A DNA stretch of 64,000 nt, taken from contig JAQUHB010000006.1 of the NCBI GenBank assembly GCA_028683835.1, forward strand, positions 38,101 through 102,100. The letters are read 5' to 3'. The DNA comes from Sulfurimonadaceae bacterium. GTDB taxonomy: Bacteria; Campylobacterota; Campylobacteria; Campylobacterales; Sulfurimonadaceae. Under the pieces are notes generated by a model, which was not told the origin of the DNA, did no database searches, and saw nothing but the letters and a program-made list of their open reading frames with translations. Numbering within the stretch: the stretch's first letter is position 1; each line of letters opens with the position of its first letter. The translations under genes were made by a program, and so were the position numbers. This document shows positions 1 to 10,593 of the stretch, piece after piece.

Positions 1-516
1 ATCCGTGATGGATATGAGGGGATGAAGGTCGCAGATCTTTCCATCAACACAGGAGTTTCCATAGGAGCTATATATGCGATGTTTGGCTCTAAAGAGGGAA
101 TTTATAATAATTACATTCTGAACCAAATAGAGTATTACATCAATCTTATGCAAGAAGAGATCAACACATGTAGTGACCCAAAAGAGATGCTTAGAATTAT
201 TACAAAAATCAAATTTTCCGCCATCATCAAAAACAAAAATGCTCTTAAGGAAAGCTATAGCGACCCGACCTTTTTTTTAACTCTCTCTTTAGATGAAAAT
301 GATCCTATGATGCAGATGTATCGTTACATTGCGCAACATGTAATGGAACCTCTTTGTGCAACAATTACAACAGATAAAAAGCCATTGGAAATGGTATTTT
401 TATATGATGGTCTTTCTTTTGGAATAGTGAAATACTGGCTTGTTGAAGGAGGTGATCTGATGTCAACAATTGATGATACTGTAGAGAATTTTTTACGTGT
501 GATACGAATTAGCTAA
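1..516 (+). CDS. TetR/AcrR family transcriptional regulator (5' end outside window)
   Basis: This is the C-terminal part of a TetR-type repressor. The frame is open from base 1, so the gene starts before the window; the ATG at 22 lies inside the DNA-binding domain and is not the start. The visible helix-turn-helix reads KVADLSINTGVSIGAIYAMF followed by GSKEGIYNNYI, the typical TetR recognition helix and the start of the next helix. The remaining residues form the helical ligand-binding domain. It ends 10 bases before the efflux operon on the same strand, so it probably controls that operon and senses one of its substrates. The operator would lie outside the window. Family assignment is secure; the ligand is unknown. 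Confidence 0.9.
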   Translation: MRDGYEGMKVADLSINTGVSIGAIYAMFGSKEGIYNNYILNQIEYYINLMQEEINTCSDPKEMLRIITKIKFSAIIKNKNALKESYSDPTFFLTLSLDENDPMMQMYRYIAQHVMEPLCATITTDKKPLEMVFLYDGLSFGIVKYWLVEGGDLMSTIDDTVENFLRVIRIS

Positions 517-526
517 GGAGTCAATT

Positions 527-2905
527 ATGAAAAACAACTTTGTTTTTTTGCTATTGCTATCTACTCAAACACTTTTATTTGGGCAATCTGTTTTTCGAAT
601 CGGAACCGTTATTGACGGCTCGCAAGCAGAGCTAAATGCTCAACATGATATGTTTATCTCTGAAATAAATAAAGTCAGTGAAGGAGAGTTTCTGCTTCAC
701 TTTCCCAAAAATAAGCAATTAGATGGAAACTTTTCAGTACAAACGACCGACAAACAGATAGAGCGTTTGGAAAATGATCCGAGTGTAGATATGGTATTGC
801 TTATAGGAGGGATTTCAAGTCAGCTTGCATTAAAAAAAAATATCTTGCATAAACCTACTTTTGCACCTTTTGTCTACAATGTATCCTTGTCGGGTGTCAG
901 TCATACAGAAAATTTCAGCAATATCAGAAATCTAAACTATCTTACAGATGAACTGACACTCAATGAAGAGATTCAAACTTTTTCGCATATTGTGCCTTTT
1001 AAGCATCTTGCTATACTCGTAGATGAGTCCCAATACCGTCTCTTTTCAACAACAGCAGAGCGTTTGATTATAGAAGCACAGCAAAAAGAGATAACGCTAC
1101 AGTTTATTCAGGTGTCGGGTTCGAACGAAAACATAAGCGCTAAAATTCCCGCTGATGTACAAGCTGTTATGTTAGCGCCCTTACCTAATCTTGATAGCAA
1201 AGCTGCAAAATCACTTTATGAAGAACTTATAAAACGTAAACTTCCGACATATGCGTTAAGTGAGGGAGATCGAGTGAAAGATGGTGTATTGGTTTCTCAA
1301 ATAGCCTCTTCAAATCGTGTACGTAGAGCACGAAGTACAGCTTTAAACATGCTCGCTGTGATGCGCGGCGAACAAACGCAAAAACAACCCATAGAGTTTA
1401 AAGAAAAGCGTTCTGTTTATATCAATATGGCAACGGCACGTGCTATTGGAATTTATCCTAAATATAGCGTACTTGCAAATGCAGTTTTACTAAACGAAAT
1501 CAAAGAGAAAAAACCAAATCTGACATTTGCCTCCATCGCCCAAGAAGCTGTACATGCCAATCTAAGCCTCATCACCAGTCGCCTTGGAGTTGAATCTGAT
1601 AAAGAAAATATTGCGGAGGTTCGATCTGTTCTCTTTCCTCATGTCAGCGCAGAACTGGGATATACTCAGCTTAACAGTGATAACGCATATGTAAAAGATG
1701 GCTTTTATGCCGAAAAAAGTACCGATGGAGCTTTAAAAGTGCAGCAAGTTATCTTCTCGGAAAAAGCTCTTGCCAACCTTGAGATCCAAAAAAAACTCCA
1801 TGTGGCAGTAGAACAAAAACAACGTGCCTTAGAGCTTGAAGTAGTTAAGCAGGCTTCTACTCTATTTTTAAATATGCTGGTAGCTCAAACACAATATAAG
1901 ATTCAAACTGATAATCTTGCGCTAACAACAAGCAATCTAGAACTTGCTAAAGGTCGGGTGGAAGCAGGAACAACAGATATGTCAGATGTTTATTATTGGC
2001 AAAGTACTATTGCTAGTGTCAAGCAAAATGTATTGCATGTAAAAGCGGAAGTCGAAAAAGCTAAAGATGCCCTAAACCACATACTTAACCGTAATATCGC
2101 AGATCGTTTTATCATGGATATTCCCTCGTTAAATGATCCCTCTATCAGAAAAAATCTCGATCTCGTTACAGAGATGTTAAATGATCAGCAAAGCTATAAC
2201 GCTATTGAAAAGTTTCTCTTACAAGAGGGGATGGCAAATTCCTGCGAACTGCATCAGTTAGACGCGCAACTTTCCGCTCAAAAACGTCAACTTCTTTCTA
2301 ATGAAAGAGCATACTATGTTCCTGATATCATAGCAGCAGCAGAGGTCTCACATGTATTTAATGAAACACGTAATCCCATAGCAGGTATCTCTCTTGAAAA
2401 TACAACAGATTGGCAAGCGGGAGTCAAAGTCTCACTTCCTCTTTATGAAGGGGGAGCAAAAGATGCCAAAACTTCACGTACCCGTTTAAATCTTCAACAG
2501 ACACAAGTAGTTTATATTGATACAAAACAATCGATTGAACAACAGATAAGAGGTGATTTACACTCTATTGAAGCTAGTTATCCCTCTATCGCTCTTGCAA
2601 AACAAGCAACTAATGCGGCACATAAAAGTTTTGAGATCGTTAGGGAAAACTATGCGCAAGGAACACGCTCCGTTAGTGATCTGCTCACAGCACAAAATAA
2701 TGCCCTTGTTGCAGAGCAAGCAGCAACCAATGCAAGTTATCGTTTTTTGATTGATGCCCTGCAACTGCAAAGAGATATCAGTAATTTCACCCTACTCTTA
2801 CAACCATCGGATGAGGATTTTTTACATCGAATGAAACAGTTCGTCCATGACTATAATAGTAAAAAAACAGTACATACTAACAATCAACAAGAGGAAGAAA
2901 AATGA
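527..2905 (+). CDS. TolC-family outer membrane efflux protein fused to an N-terminal ABC substrate-binding-like domain
   Basis: This 792-residue protein begins with a signal peptide (hydrophobic FVFLLLLSTQTLLFG, cleavage near residue 20). Residues about 22-325 resemble the periplasmic binding fold of the ABC_sub_bind family (for example RIGTVIDGS and the later KRKLPTYALSEGDRVKDGVLV). Residues about 335-775 are an outer membrane efflux (TolC/OEP) domain with two heptad-rich repeats, such as ASTLFLNMLVAQTQYKI, LELAKGRVEAGTTDMSDVYY and the matching second-repeat VRENYAQGTRSVSDLLTAQN. Ordinary TolC proteins are about 430-500 residues and lack the N-terminal domain. The stop overlaps the hlyD-like start (ATGA). 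It should form the outer membrane channel of the tripartite pump encoded here. The role of the fused binding domain is unknown. Confidence 0.88.
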   Translation: MKNNFVFLLLLSTQTLLFGQSVFRIGTVIDGSQAELNAQHDMFISEINKVSEGEFLLHFPKNKQLDGNFSVQTTDKQIERLENDPSVDMVLLIGGISSQLALKKNILHKPTFAPFVYNVSLSGVSHTENFSNIRNLNYLTDELTLNEEIQTFSHIVPFKHLAILVDESQYRLFSTTAERLIIEAQQKEITLQFIQVSGSNENISAKIPADVQAVMLAPLPNLDSKAAKSLYEELIKRKLPTYALSEGDRVKDGVLVSQIASSNRVRRARSTALNMLAVMRGEQTQKQPIEFKEKRSVYINMATARAIGIYPKYSVLANAVLLNEIKEKKPNLTFASIAQEAVHANLSLITSRLGVESDKENIAEVRSVLFPHVSAELGYTQLNSDNAYVKDGFYAEKSTDGALKVQQVIFSEKALANLEIQKKLHVAVEQKQRALELEVVKQASTLFLNMLVAQTQYKIQTDNLALTTSNLELAKGRVEAGTTDMSDVYYWQSTIASVKQNVLHVKAEVEKAKDALNHILNRNIADRFIMDIPSLNDPSIRKNLDLVTEMLNDQQSYNAIEKFLLQEGMANSCELHQLDAQLSAQKRQLLSNERAYYVPDIIAAAEVSHVFNETRNPIAGISLENTTDWQAGVKVSLPLYEGGAKDAKTSRTRLNLQQTQVVYIDTKQSIEQQIRGDLHSIEASYPSIALAKQATNAAHKSFEIVRENYAQGTRSVSDLLTAQNNALVAEQAATNASYRFLIDALQLQRDISNFTLLLQPSDEDFLHRMKQFVHDYNSKKTVHTNNQQEEEK

Positions 2906-3903
2906 AGTCTAAAATTTTAAAATGGATAGCTTATCTTTTGGGCGTACTCTTTTTGAGTATCGGTGGCATGTATGTCATGAAATATTTTTCAAAAACAGAT
3001 ACGCTTCGTGGATTTGTATCAGGAAACGGCAGAGTTGAGGCGACACAAGTCGACTTGGCGACAAAATTTCCGGGGCGTATTATAGAAATATTGGCAAATG
3101 AAGGAGACAGTGTTCACAAAAATGAGATACTAGCACGTTTAGACAGCGATGAACTAAATGCACGAATGGCTCAGGCAAAAGCACAGATACAACAAGCGAT
3201 AGAAAATAAAAAATATGCTGTAGATCTGGTACATCAGCATGAAAGTGAACTCTCTTTTGCGCAAAAAAATCTAACACGCTCAAAAAATCTTTATATCAAC
3301 AACAACATCTCTTTAGTGCAACTACAGCAAAATGAAACAACGGTAGAATCGATGAAAGCGGCATTAAATGCTGCTAAAAATCAGGTATATGCCGCAGATG
3401 CCACTATTAATGGCGCTAAAGCACAAAGTCAGACAATCCAAAGTAGTCTTAACGATTCAATTCTTCGCTCACCCATTAATGCAGAAGTACTCTACAAACT
3501 TATAGAACCGGGTGAAGTGGTCGGTGCTGGTGGAAAAGTATTGACTTTGCTCGATCTTAGCGATGTTTACATGACGATTTTTGTTCCCACATCCTATGTG
3601 GGACATATTACAGTGGGCAGTGAGGCAAGAATAATACTTGATTCTATGCCAAACACACCAATACCCGCGACAGTTTCTTTTATTTCTCCAGATGCACAGT
3701 TTACACCAAAAGAGATTGAGACACAAAATGAACGAGAAAAATTGATGTTTAGGATTAAGGTAAAAATCGATCCAAAACTGCTCCAAACCACGAAGCTGCA
3801 TATCAACAGCGGTATGCCTGGAATCGCTTACGTGCGTCTTGATCCTAACGCTCCATGGCCCGAAGCTATTGCTTCTGTCAAACCTCTTACAAAAACGCCA
3901 TGA
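2902..3903 (+). CDS. HlyD/YhiI-type periplasmic membrane fusion protein
   Basis: This 333-residue adaptor protein links inner membrane ABC components to the TolC-like channel. It has one N-terminal membrane segment (about residues 7-27). A split lipoyl (barrel-sandwich) domain begins at [19 protein letters not shown] coiled-coil hairpin (about residues 75-185) is rich in Gln, Ala and Lys, and the second lipoyl half follows ([25 protein letters not shown]). The C-terminal beta-barrel ends with [22 protein letters not shown]. The gene overlaps the upstream stop codon and the downstream start by ATGA junctions, indicating a translationally coupled operon. The arrangement matches the E. coli YhiI-RbbA-YhhJ type of exporter. 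Substrate unknown. Confidence 0.93.
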   Translation: MKSKILKWIAYLLGVLFLSIGGMYVMKYFSKTDTLRGFVSGNGRVEATQVDLATKFPGRIIEILANEGDSVHKNEILARLDSDELNARMAQAKAQIQQAIENKKYAVDLVHQHESELSFAQKNLTRSKNLYINNNISLVQLQQNETTVESMKAALNAAKNQVYAADATINGAKAQSQTIQSSLNDSILRSPINAEVLYKLIEPGEVVGAGGKVLTLLDLSDVYMTIFVPTSYVGHITVGSEARIILDSMPNTPIPATVSFISPDAQFTPKEIETQNEREKLMFRIKVKIDPKLLQTTKLHINSGMPGIAYVRLDPNAPWPEAIASVKPLTKTP

Positions 3904-6617
3904 ATTCGATTGCGACTCTAAATGGCATTTCACATCGCTACGGTAATACTATAGCCGTTGATAATGCCACTTTAGAGATACCCTCCGGATGTATGGTTGG
4001 ATTTATAGGACCCGACGGTGTCGGTAAATCGACTCTTTTAGCATTGATATCGGGTGTACGAATACTTCAACAAGGCAAGCTGGAAGTCTTTGGCGGAGAT
4101 ATCTCAAAAAGAGAGTATCGAGAAAGTGTATGCCCTCGCATCGCCTATATGCCCCAAGGTCTTGGCAAAAATCTTTATATGTCACTTTCAGTCTATGAAA
4201 ATATTGATTTTTTTGGACGACTCTTTTCTCAAGACGCAAAAGAGAGAAAAGAGAGAGTCTTCGAGTTACTTGAAAGTACCGGACTTACCCCTTTTAAAGA
4301 TCGTCCTGCAGGACAGCTTTCAGGAGGTATGAAACAAAAACTCGGATTATGCTGTGCTTTGATTCACGATCCTGATCTCTTGATTCTTGATGAACCGACT
4401 ACAGGTGTTGATCCACTTTCAAGAAGACAATTTTGGGAACTTATCGATAGACTCAGGAATCGTGGTGATGGGATGAGTGTTATTGTTGCGACAGCCTATA
4501 TGGAAGAAGCGCAACGTTTTGACTGGCTCATAGCGATGGATGATGGAAAGATACTTGCAGAAGGCTCTCCAAAAGAACTTATGGCAACAACAAATTGCGA
4601 TAATCTCGATGCCGCGTTTATCCGTCTCCTTCCCGAGGAAAAACAGCGTGAGCATCGCTTTTTGGTCGTTCCGCCTCGAGTTATCGATCCTAACGCAGTT
4701 TTGGCGATCGAAGCAGAAAACTTAACCATGAAGTTTGGTGATTTTACAGCTGTGGATCATGTGAGTTTTAGCATAGAAAAAGGAGAAATTTTCGGCTTTT
4801 TAGGTTCAAATGGCTGTGGTAAAACAACGACTATGAAAATATTGACAGGCTTACTCTCCCCAACTGAAGGAACGGCAAAGTTATTTGGCGAAGAGCCAAC
4901 AGCCAATGATTTAGAAACACGTAAACGAGTCGGCTATATGACGCAGGCTTTTTCACTTTATTTGGAACTGAGCGTCTTTCAAAATCTTCTCTTACATGCA
5001 CAGCTTTTTCATCTTCCACCCGAACAAATAGAGCAACGAGTAGAGGAGATGCTTCTACACTTTCATCTCAAAGAGTATAAAGATACTGACGCCGCTGATC
5101 TACCTTTGGGAATTCGACAGCGCCTTTCACTGGCTGTAGCAGTTATACATAAACCTGAAATGCTCATACTTGATGAGCCTACATCAGGAGTTGATCCTGT
5201 TTCTCGTGATAATTTTTGGGAACTGCTAATCGATCTCTCCCGTAAAGACGGTGTTACTATTTTCGTCTCAACTCACTTCATGAACGAAGGTGAAAGATGT
5301 GACCGCATCTCTCTTATGCATCAAGGGAAAGTTCTTGCGAACGACACACCTCAAGGTCTTGTTCGTTCTAGAAATAAAGAAACGCTGGAAGACGCGTTTA
5401 TCGATTATCTCCAAGAAGTAGAAGTAGTAAATACTGCGTCAAAGTCTATCAAATCCCTACATGTACAACATCAACGCAAAAAAAATAATTTTTTTAGCCT
5501 TTTGCGTTTATTTGGTTATGCGTATCGTGAATCGCTAGAGTTGATCCGTGATCCTATCCGTCTGATATTCGCACTCCTTGGAACTGGGATATTGATGCTT
5601 ATCTTAGGATTTGGCATCACGATGGATGTAGAAGATCTCAGTTTTGCCGCATTGGATCAAGATGGTTCGCCACAAAGTCGACAATATCTTCAAAACCTCT
5701 CTGGTTCACGCTATTTTCTTGAACATAAACCGCTACACTCTATGGAGGAGCTTGACCAGAGAATGAAATCAGGAGAGCTTTCGATCGCTTTTATCATCCC
5801 TCCCCATTTTGGAGAAGACCTAAAAAAAGGACGGCATACAGAGATTGCTGTTTGGGTTGATGGAGCAATGCCTTTTCGTGCAGAGACTATCAAAGGATAT
5901 GTACAAGGAATGCACATCAACTATATCCGTCAACTTGCCCGTGATACCTTAGGATATATTCCTGCTCTGACGCCGTACAATGTAGAGATGCGATATCGTT
6001 ATAACCAAGATTTTAAAAGTATTTACGCTATGGTTCCTGCTGTATTGCCGATGTTACTGATCTTCATTCCATCTATCTTGATGGCACTCAGCGTTGTTCG
6101 TGAAAAAGAACTAGGTTCGATCACCAATTTTTATGCCACGCCTGTAACACGACTGGAGTTTTTAATAGGCAAACAGTTGCCTTATATAGTTATCAGTATG
6201 ATTGGATTTCTTATCCTTCTTATACTTGCGGTATTGGTATTTGACGTTTATCCTAAAGGGAGTATGGTGACTCTCATTTTTGGTGCTTTACTCTACGTAA
6301 CTATCACCACGGGAATCGGGTTTTTAATCTCTTCATTTATGGAGACTCAGATTGCAGCACTTGCAGGAACGGCAATCTTGACTCTTCTGCCAACAATCAA
6401 TTTTTCAGGTATCAAAGATCCCGTTTCATCTCTTGAGGGAGTAGGTGCTTTTATCGGGTATATTTTTCCAGCTACCTATTTTATCAATATTAGCCGTGGT
6501 ATTTTTAGTAAAGAACTGGATTTTAAAGATCTTCACCATGATTTTTTTGCTATGGCAATAGCTCTTGTAGTTATTTCAGTTTTTAGTATGTTGTTACTAA
6601 AAAAACAGGAAAAATAA
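3900..6617 (+). CDS. ABC exporter with two ATPase domains and an ABC-2 membrane domain (RbbA/YhiH-like)
   Basis: I place the start at the ATG at 3900, which overlaps the hlyD stop as ATGA, giving about 905 residues; a further in-frame ATG at 3855 would overlap hlyD needlessly. Nucleotide-binding domain 1 has Walker A GPDGVGKS (about residues 37-44), signature LSGGMKQ (140) and Walker B LLILDEPT (160). Domain 2 has Walker A GSNGCGKT near residue 301, a degenerate signature LPLGIRQ near 400, and Walker [14 protein letters not shown]. Residues from about 525 form an ABC-2 type membrane domain with one N-terminal segment, a large extracytoplasmic loop and a cluster of helices. The degenerate second signature implies that one of the two ATP sites is non-equivalent. 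It pairs with the permease that follows. Confidence 0.93.
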   Translation: MNSIATLNGISHRYGNTIAVDNATLEIPSGCMVGFIGPDGVGKSTLLALISGVRILQQGKLEVFGGDISKREYRESVCPRIAYMPQGLGKNLYMSLSVYENIDFFGRLFSQDAKERKERVFELLESTGLTPFKDRPAGQLSGGMKQKLGLCCALIHDPDLLILDEPTTGVDPLSRRQFWELIDRLRNRGDGMSVIVATAYMEEAQRFDWLIAMDDGKILAEGSPKELMATTNCDNLDAAFIRLLPEEKQREHRFLVVPPRVIDPNAVLAIEAENLTMKFGDFTAVDHVSFSIEKGEIFGFLGSNGCGKTTTMKILTGLLSPTEGTAKLFGEEPTANDLETRKRVGYMTQAFSLYLELSVFQNLLLHAQLFHLPPEQIEQRVEEMLLHFHLKEYKDTDAADLPLGIRQRLSLAVAVIHKPEMLILDEPTSGVDPVSRDNFWELLIDLSRKDGVTIFVSTHFMNEGERCDRISLMHQGKVLANDTPQGLVRSRNKETLEDAFIDYLQEVEVVNTASKSIKSLHVQHQRKKNNFFSLLRLFGYAYRESLELIRDPIRLIFALLGTGILMLILGFGITMDVEDLSFAALDQDGSPQSRQYLQNLSGSRYFLEHKPLHSMEELDQRMKSGELSIAFIIPPHFGEDLKKGRHTEIAVWVDGAMPFRAETIKGYVQGMHINYIRQLARDTLGYIPALTPYNVEMRYRYNQDFKSIYAMVPAVLPMLLIFIPSILMALSVVREKELGSITNFYATPVTRLEFLIGKQLPYIVISMIGFLILLILAVLVFDVYPKGSMVTLIFGALLYVTITTGIGFLISSFMETQIAALAGTAILTLLPTINFSGIKDPVSSLEGVGAFIGYIFPATYFINISRGIFSKELDFKDLHHDFFAMAIALVVISVFSMLLLKKQEK

Positions 6618-7741
6618 TGAATCATCTTGCAAATATATTTCGTCTTGGTATCAAAGAACTCCGCAGTCTATGGCATGACAAAGTGATGATGATTATGATT
6701 GCATACTCTTTTACAATCGCAATTTATGTCGGAGCTACAGCAACATCAACCGAGTTACATAATGCGCCCATCGGCTTTGTCGATGAGGACCATTCCGCAC
6801 TCTCTCATAAAATCATAGAAGATTTTTATCCGCCGCGTTTTGGAATACCTCAGATAATTTCTTGGACTCAGGTAGATACTGATCTTGATGCGGGACTGTA
6901 CACTTTTGTAATAGTCATACCCAACAACTTTGAAAAAGATATTTTATCAAAGAGAAATCCCGATATCCAAGTAAATATTGATGCGACACGTATGACACAA
7001 GCAGGAATAGGAGCAGGATATATTCAACAAATCATCAATAATGAGGTTAGTGAATATTTTAGTAAAGGGAAAACAACACAAACCCTTCCCATAAATATGT
7101 TGATTCGAATGAAATATAATCCAAATCTGACAAGCAGCTGGTTTGGAGGAGTTATGGAGATGATAAGTATGATATCACTTCTATCCATTGTTTTAACGGG
7201 TGCCGCATTAATTCGTGAGAGAGAACATGGTACACTTGAACATCTTATGGTCATGCCGCTGACTGCTTCTGAGATTATTCTTGCTAAAGTATGGTCAATG
7301 GGACTCGTTGTTTTAGTATCTGCTGCATTTGCTCTTATAGTTGTTATAGAAGGAGTTTTACAAGTACCTGTTACGGGTTCGGAGCTTTTATTTTTGTTGA
7401 CTGCGCTTTTAACCTTATTTGCAACTACATCTATGGGAATCTTTATGGGAACAATTGCGCGCACGATGCCTCAACTCGGACTCATCTTTATCTTGACTAT
7501 TTTACCCTTGCAGATTCTTTCAGGCGGGATCACCCCTTTTGAAAGTATGCCGCAAGTGCTTCAAAATATTATGTTTTTCACCCCAACAAGTCATTTTGTT
7601 AATATTGCACAAGCTATACTCTATCGTGGTGCAGGACTTAGTGTCATATGGCCACATATGCTTGCAATTATTGGCATAGGACTCGCATTTTTCTTTCTTG
7701 CACTCTTAATGTTTAGAAGAAGTCTTGCTTCATCCACATAA
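6617..7741 (+). CDS. ABC-2 type permease (YhhJ-like)
   Basis: This 374-residue integral membrane subunit of the efflux ABC transporter has an N-terminal helix (IMIAYSFTIAIYVGA), an extracytoplasmic domain to about residue 170, and five to six C-terminal helices. It carries the conserved ABC-2 motif LIREREHGTLEHLMVMPLT before the second helix. Its ATG shares one base with the upstream stop (TAATG), so the two are translationally coupled. It is the last gene of the operon and converges on hydD only 10 bases away. A weak AGAGG/CCTCT hairpin (7746-7763) covers the junction, but I cannot call it a confident terminator. Confidence 0.93.
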   Translation: MNHLANIFRLGIKELRSLWHDKVMMIMIAYSFTIAIYVGATATSTELHNAPIGFVDEDHSALSHKIIEDFYPPRFGIPQIISWTQVDTDLDAGLYTFVIVIPNNFEKDILSKRNPDIQVNIDATRMTQAGIGAGYIQQIINNEVSEYFSKGKTTQTLPINMLIRMKYNPNLTSSWFGGVMEMISMISLLSIVLTGAALIREREHGTLEHLMVMPLTASEIILAKVWSMGLVVLVSAAFALIVVIEGVLQVPVTGSELLFLLTALLTLFATTSMGIFMGTIARTMPQLGLIFILTILPLQILSGGITPFESMPQVLQNIMFFTPTSHFVNIAQAILYRGAGLSVIWPHMLAIIGIGLAFFFLALLMFRRSLASST

Positions 7742-7751
7742 GACAAGAGGT

Positions 7752-8309
7752 TTAAAAGCCTCTATTATGCTCGATGCTCGGATTTGCAAAGGTATGTAAA
7801 ATATCTTCTAAAGAGAAACTCTCTTTACTTTTTGTTACTTCAACTCCACTTTTCTTTAAAACACTTATGATCGTCTCAATATATTCGCTCCAAACTGAAC
7901 GTAAAATGTCACTTAGCCCTACTTCCACAGAGATAATATCCTCAGGCGCAATGGAGATAAGTGTCGTATTTGCCATATGATTTGCCATTGAACATATCTG
8001 AAGCATTTCAGCTATCTCTACTTCATTAGCTGTTTTTTTGATAAGTGTTCCATCAAGAAACTCATTACAACTTTTTACTGTGACAGTTCCTGCCTTCACA
8101 TCACCTTCTGAAGCTGTGTTCACAATGATAACCTCAAGAAATTCTTGAAGTAAAGGCATTAGGAGAAATCCAAGTGTGCCACCGTCTACGAACTCTATTT
8201 CAGGACTAAAATCATAATTTTCTTTTAAATACTTTGCTGCATAAAGGCCGACACCTTCATCTTTAAAAAACGCGTTTCCAGAGCCTATAAGGGCCAATTT
8301 TTTATTCAT
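7752..8309 (-). CDS. hydD: NiFe hydrogenase maturation protease for HydB (HydD/HyaD family)
   Basis: This endopeptidase removes the C-terminal extension of the NiFe hydrogenase large subunit after metal insertion. It starts with the family pattern LALIGSGN followed by KDEGVGLYAAKYL and EFVDGGTLGFLLMPLL; the acidic residues in these motifs normally bind nickel. I choose the ATG at 8309, preceded by GGAGAG at a good distance; the ATG four codons upstream contains that ribosome-binding site and is unlikely. Length is 185 residues. It overlaps the end of hypF by a few bases and is the last gene of the hydABC-hydE-hypF-hydD operon. Its expected substrate is HydB, which retains a 20-residue tail after the final metal-ligand motif. 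Confidence 0.9.
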   Translation of the reverse strand: MNKKLALIGSGNAFFKDEGVGLYAAKYLKENYDFSPEIEFVDGGTLGFLLMPLLQEFLEVIIVNTASEGDVKAGTVTVKSCNEFLDGTLIKKTANEVEIAEMLQICSMANHMANTTLISIAPEDIISVEVGLSDILRSVWSEYIETIISVLKKSGVEVTKSKESFSLEDILHTFANPSIEHNRGF

Positions 8310-10593
8310 ATTTCTCTCCATTTTTTAATGCATAGTAGATCTGTCCAAGAGCAATAGAGCCATCATTGACAGGTGTTGTTTTTTGTATATAGTATCGCAA
8401 TTTTCTTTGTTCAAATTTTTGTCTAAGAAGATTGACAAGAACTTTATTTTGAAAAACACCGCCGCTTAGAACAATGGGTAGGAAAGGATATTTTTGCGCT
8501 ATCTCCAATATGATATTTGCAAGAGTAATGATAAATCTCGAACATACTTCCTCTTTTTGCCTGACATATAAGAGCTCTTGTATCATAGAACTGATATCAA
8601 TTTCACCATCTTTAAGAGAATAACTAAATCCTTTTTCGCTTTCAATCTTTGTTGCAAAAGACTCTACAAGGAGACCGCTTTCTCCCTCATATCCCACTAT
8701 TTGCGAAATTCCACACAAAGAAGCCACTGCGTCAAAAACTCTTCCGACAGAACTTGTATAAGGTGAATTCAAACTCTTTTTCCACATTACATGTAGAGCT
8801 TTTATCTCATCTACGCCAAAACTTTTTACCGTCTCATTTTCTAGTGTTAAAATTTCATCAAGTGTATAGATATCAAACAACAGTGAAAGTGCCACACGTC
8901 TTGGCTCTTTGACCGCTTTCTCTCCTCCAAGGAGACGAAATGGCTTGATATGGTACACTCTCTCACCCTTTTTACAATCTGCCAAAAGCACCTCTCCACC
9001 CCAAAGTGTGCGATCATCTCCATAACCCGTGCCATCAAAACAAAATGCCAATACTGTTTCATCTAGATTGTACTCAGCCATACATGCAAGAGCGTGAGCA
9101 TAATGATGTTGCACTTCTAAAAGCTGAATATTTGGATTTTCTTTGACTATCTGTTTTGCCCATTTAGTCGTTTCATACTGTGGATGTTGATCACATACGA
9201 TGATATCGGGCTCAAACTCATAAAACTCTTTAAAAGTTTGAAGTGTTCTTGTAAAATATTCAAAGGCCTCTAAAGAATTTAAATCGCCGATATGAGGTGA
9301 TAAGATGATGTTTTCATCAAACGCAAGTGCGAGAGTATTCTTTTGATTTGCACCCACGGCCAAGATTTTCTTACTGCTTTTTTGAGGCAACAAAAGACTC
9401 TTTGGTGCATAACCTCGAGAATGTCGCATAACAATCGTCTCATCTGCGCTTTGTATCACAACGCTGTCATCACAACCATTTATGATTTCTCTATCGTAAG
9501 TGAGAACGGCATCCACCACAGAGCCAAGTTTTAAAAAGATATCTTTCTCATCTATGATAATAGGCTCGTCACTCAAGTTTGCACTTGTCGCAACTATTGG
9601 AGTTTGAAGCTCTTGTAAAAGCCTTACATGTAAGGGCGTATAAGGCAAAAAAACGCCGATTCTATCGATATTTGGAGCTACAAATTTTGAAAGTTTTGAA
9701 AGTGTTGTATGAGATTTTTTTTCTACTATGACGATTGGACGTTCATGACTTAAGATGAGCGCTTTCTCTTTTTCGTTGATATCAGTTTCTCTTTCTATAG
9801 TCTGCATATTTTCAAACATCACTGCCAAAGGCTTGCTTGGACGTTTTTTTTTCTCTCGAAGTGAAGACACCGCTACATCACTCAAAGCATCACACACGAT
9901 ATGAAAACCGCCTATGCCTTTGATAGCTACTATTTTTGCCTCTTTAATTAGCTTACAGGTAATCGTTATGGCTTCAGAGGAAGTTGCTATTTGTTTGCCA
10001 TCACGATTTAAAAGAGCGAGCGTCGGACCACAGTTAAAACAGCTGATAGGTTCTGCGTGGTAGCGTCTGTTCGAGGGATCTTCATACTCAGTTTGACACT
10101 CTTTACACATCGTAAACTTTTTCATTGATGTATTTTTTCTGTCATAAGGAAGTGATCTTATAATGGTGTATCTCGGTCCACAGTCGGTGCAGTTGATAAA
10201 GGGGTACATGTATCTGCGATTATGCGGATCTTGCATCTCCATTTTGCATGTTTCACATAAAGAGATATCAGGAGAAATCATTGTAAAAACAGAGGAGTTT
10301 TTTTGAGATTCTAAAATAGTAAATCCAATAGTATTTGCTGTGGGCAACTCTTCAACATGCAAAGAGTCAATGCGGCTAAGCGGCGGCGGATTTTTTCGCA
10401 AAGTATGAAGAAATCTTTCTATCGCCGCACTTTCCCCCTGAAGCTCGATACTTACTCCATTAGAATCATTTAATATAAATCCGCAAAGCTCCTCTTTTAG
10501 AGCCAATTGATACACAAAAGGACGAAATCCGACCCCTTGAACGATTCCCTTGACTCTGACTTGAACTCTTTTAGAGATAGACTCCACCGACAA
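8302..10593 (-). CDS. hypF: Carbamoyltransferase HypF (NiFe cofactor cyanide synthesis)
   Basis: HypF transfers a carbamoyl group from carbamoyl phosphate to HypE, the first step in making the cyanide ligands of the NiFe active site. This 763-residue protein has the full set of domains. They are an acylphosphatase domain (VKGIVQGVGFRPFVYQLAL, about residues 8-95); paired zinc fingers (CETCKMEMQDP, NCTDCGPRY, CKECQTEYEDP, CFNCGPTL); a YrdC-like domain (about 200-390); and a Kae1-like domain with the metal-binding HHYAHALACM and FDGTGYGDD motifs. The start appears to be TTG at 10593: it has AAGGAG seven bases upstream, inside the end of hydE, with which it overlaps by about 20 bases. It sits beside its degenerate relative hydE. 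Confidence 0.95.
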   Translation of the reverse strand: MSVESISKRVQVRVKGIVQGVGFRPFVYQLALKEELCGFILNDSNGVSIELQGESAAIERFLHTLRKNPPPLSRIDSLHVEELPTANTIGFTILESQKNSSVFTMISPDISLCETCKMEMQDPHNRRYMYPFINCTDCGPRYTIIRSLPYDRKNTSMKKFTMCKECQTEYEDPSNRRYHAEPISCFNCGPTLALLNRDGKQIATSSEAITITCKLIKEAKIVAIKGIGGFHIVCDALSDVAVSSLREKKKRPSKPLAVMFENMQTIERETDINEKEKALILSHERPIVIVEKKSHTTLSKLSKFVAPNIDRIGVFLPYTPLHVRLLQELQTPIVATSANLSDEPIIIDEKDIFLKLGSVVDAVLTYDREIINGCDDSVVIQSADETIVMRHSRGYAPKSLLLPQKSSKKILAVGANQKNTLALAFDENIILSPHIGDLNSLEAFEYFTRTLQTFKEFYEFEPDIIVCDQHPQYETTKWAKQIVKENPNIQLLEVQHHYAHALACMAEYNLDETVLAFCFDGTGYGDDRTLWGGEVLLADCKKGERVYHIKPFRLLGGEKAVKEPRRVALSLLFDIYTLDEILTLENETVKSFGVDEIKALHVMWKKSLNSPYTSSVGRVFDAVASLCGISQIVGYEGESGLLVESFATKIESEKGFSYSLKDGEIDISSMIQELLYVRQKEEVCSRFIITLANIILEIAQKYPFLPIVLSGGVFQNKVLVNLLRQKFEQRKLRYYIQKTTPVNDGSIALGQIYYALKNGEKYE

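Noticed and set aside
3855..3899. In-frame ATG at 3855 as the start of the double-ATPase ABC protein
   Set aside because: It would overlap hlyD by almost 50 bases and adds a non-conserved leader; the ATG at 3900 gives the usual ATGA coupling and begins just before the ATPase domain.
7024..7464. A 146-codon minus-strand frame inside the ABC permease gene
   Set aside because: Shadow of the membrane protein gene; no domain and no ribosome-binding site of note.
9624..9633. TTACATGTAA and related ACATGTAA strings, seen many times across the window (for example 9624, 11704 region, 42088-42120, 46675 region, 59349 region)
   Set aside because: Most copies lie inside genes where they encode common residue pairs such as His-Val, and I cannot count them against expectation. 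Only the pair at 42088-42120 has a convincing role, as a terminator hairpin.
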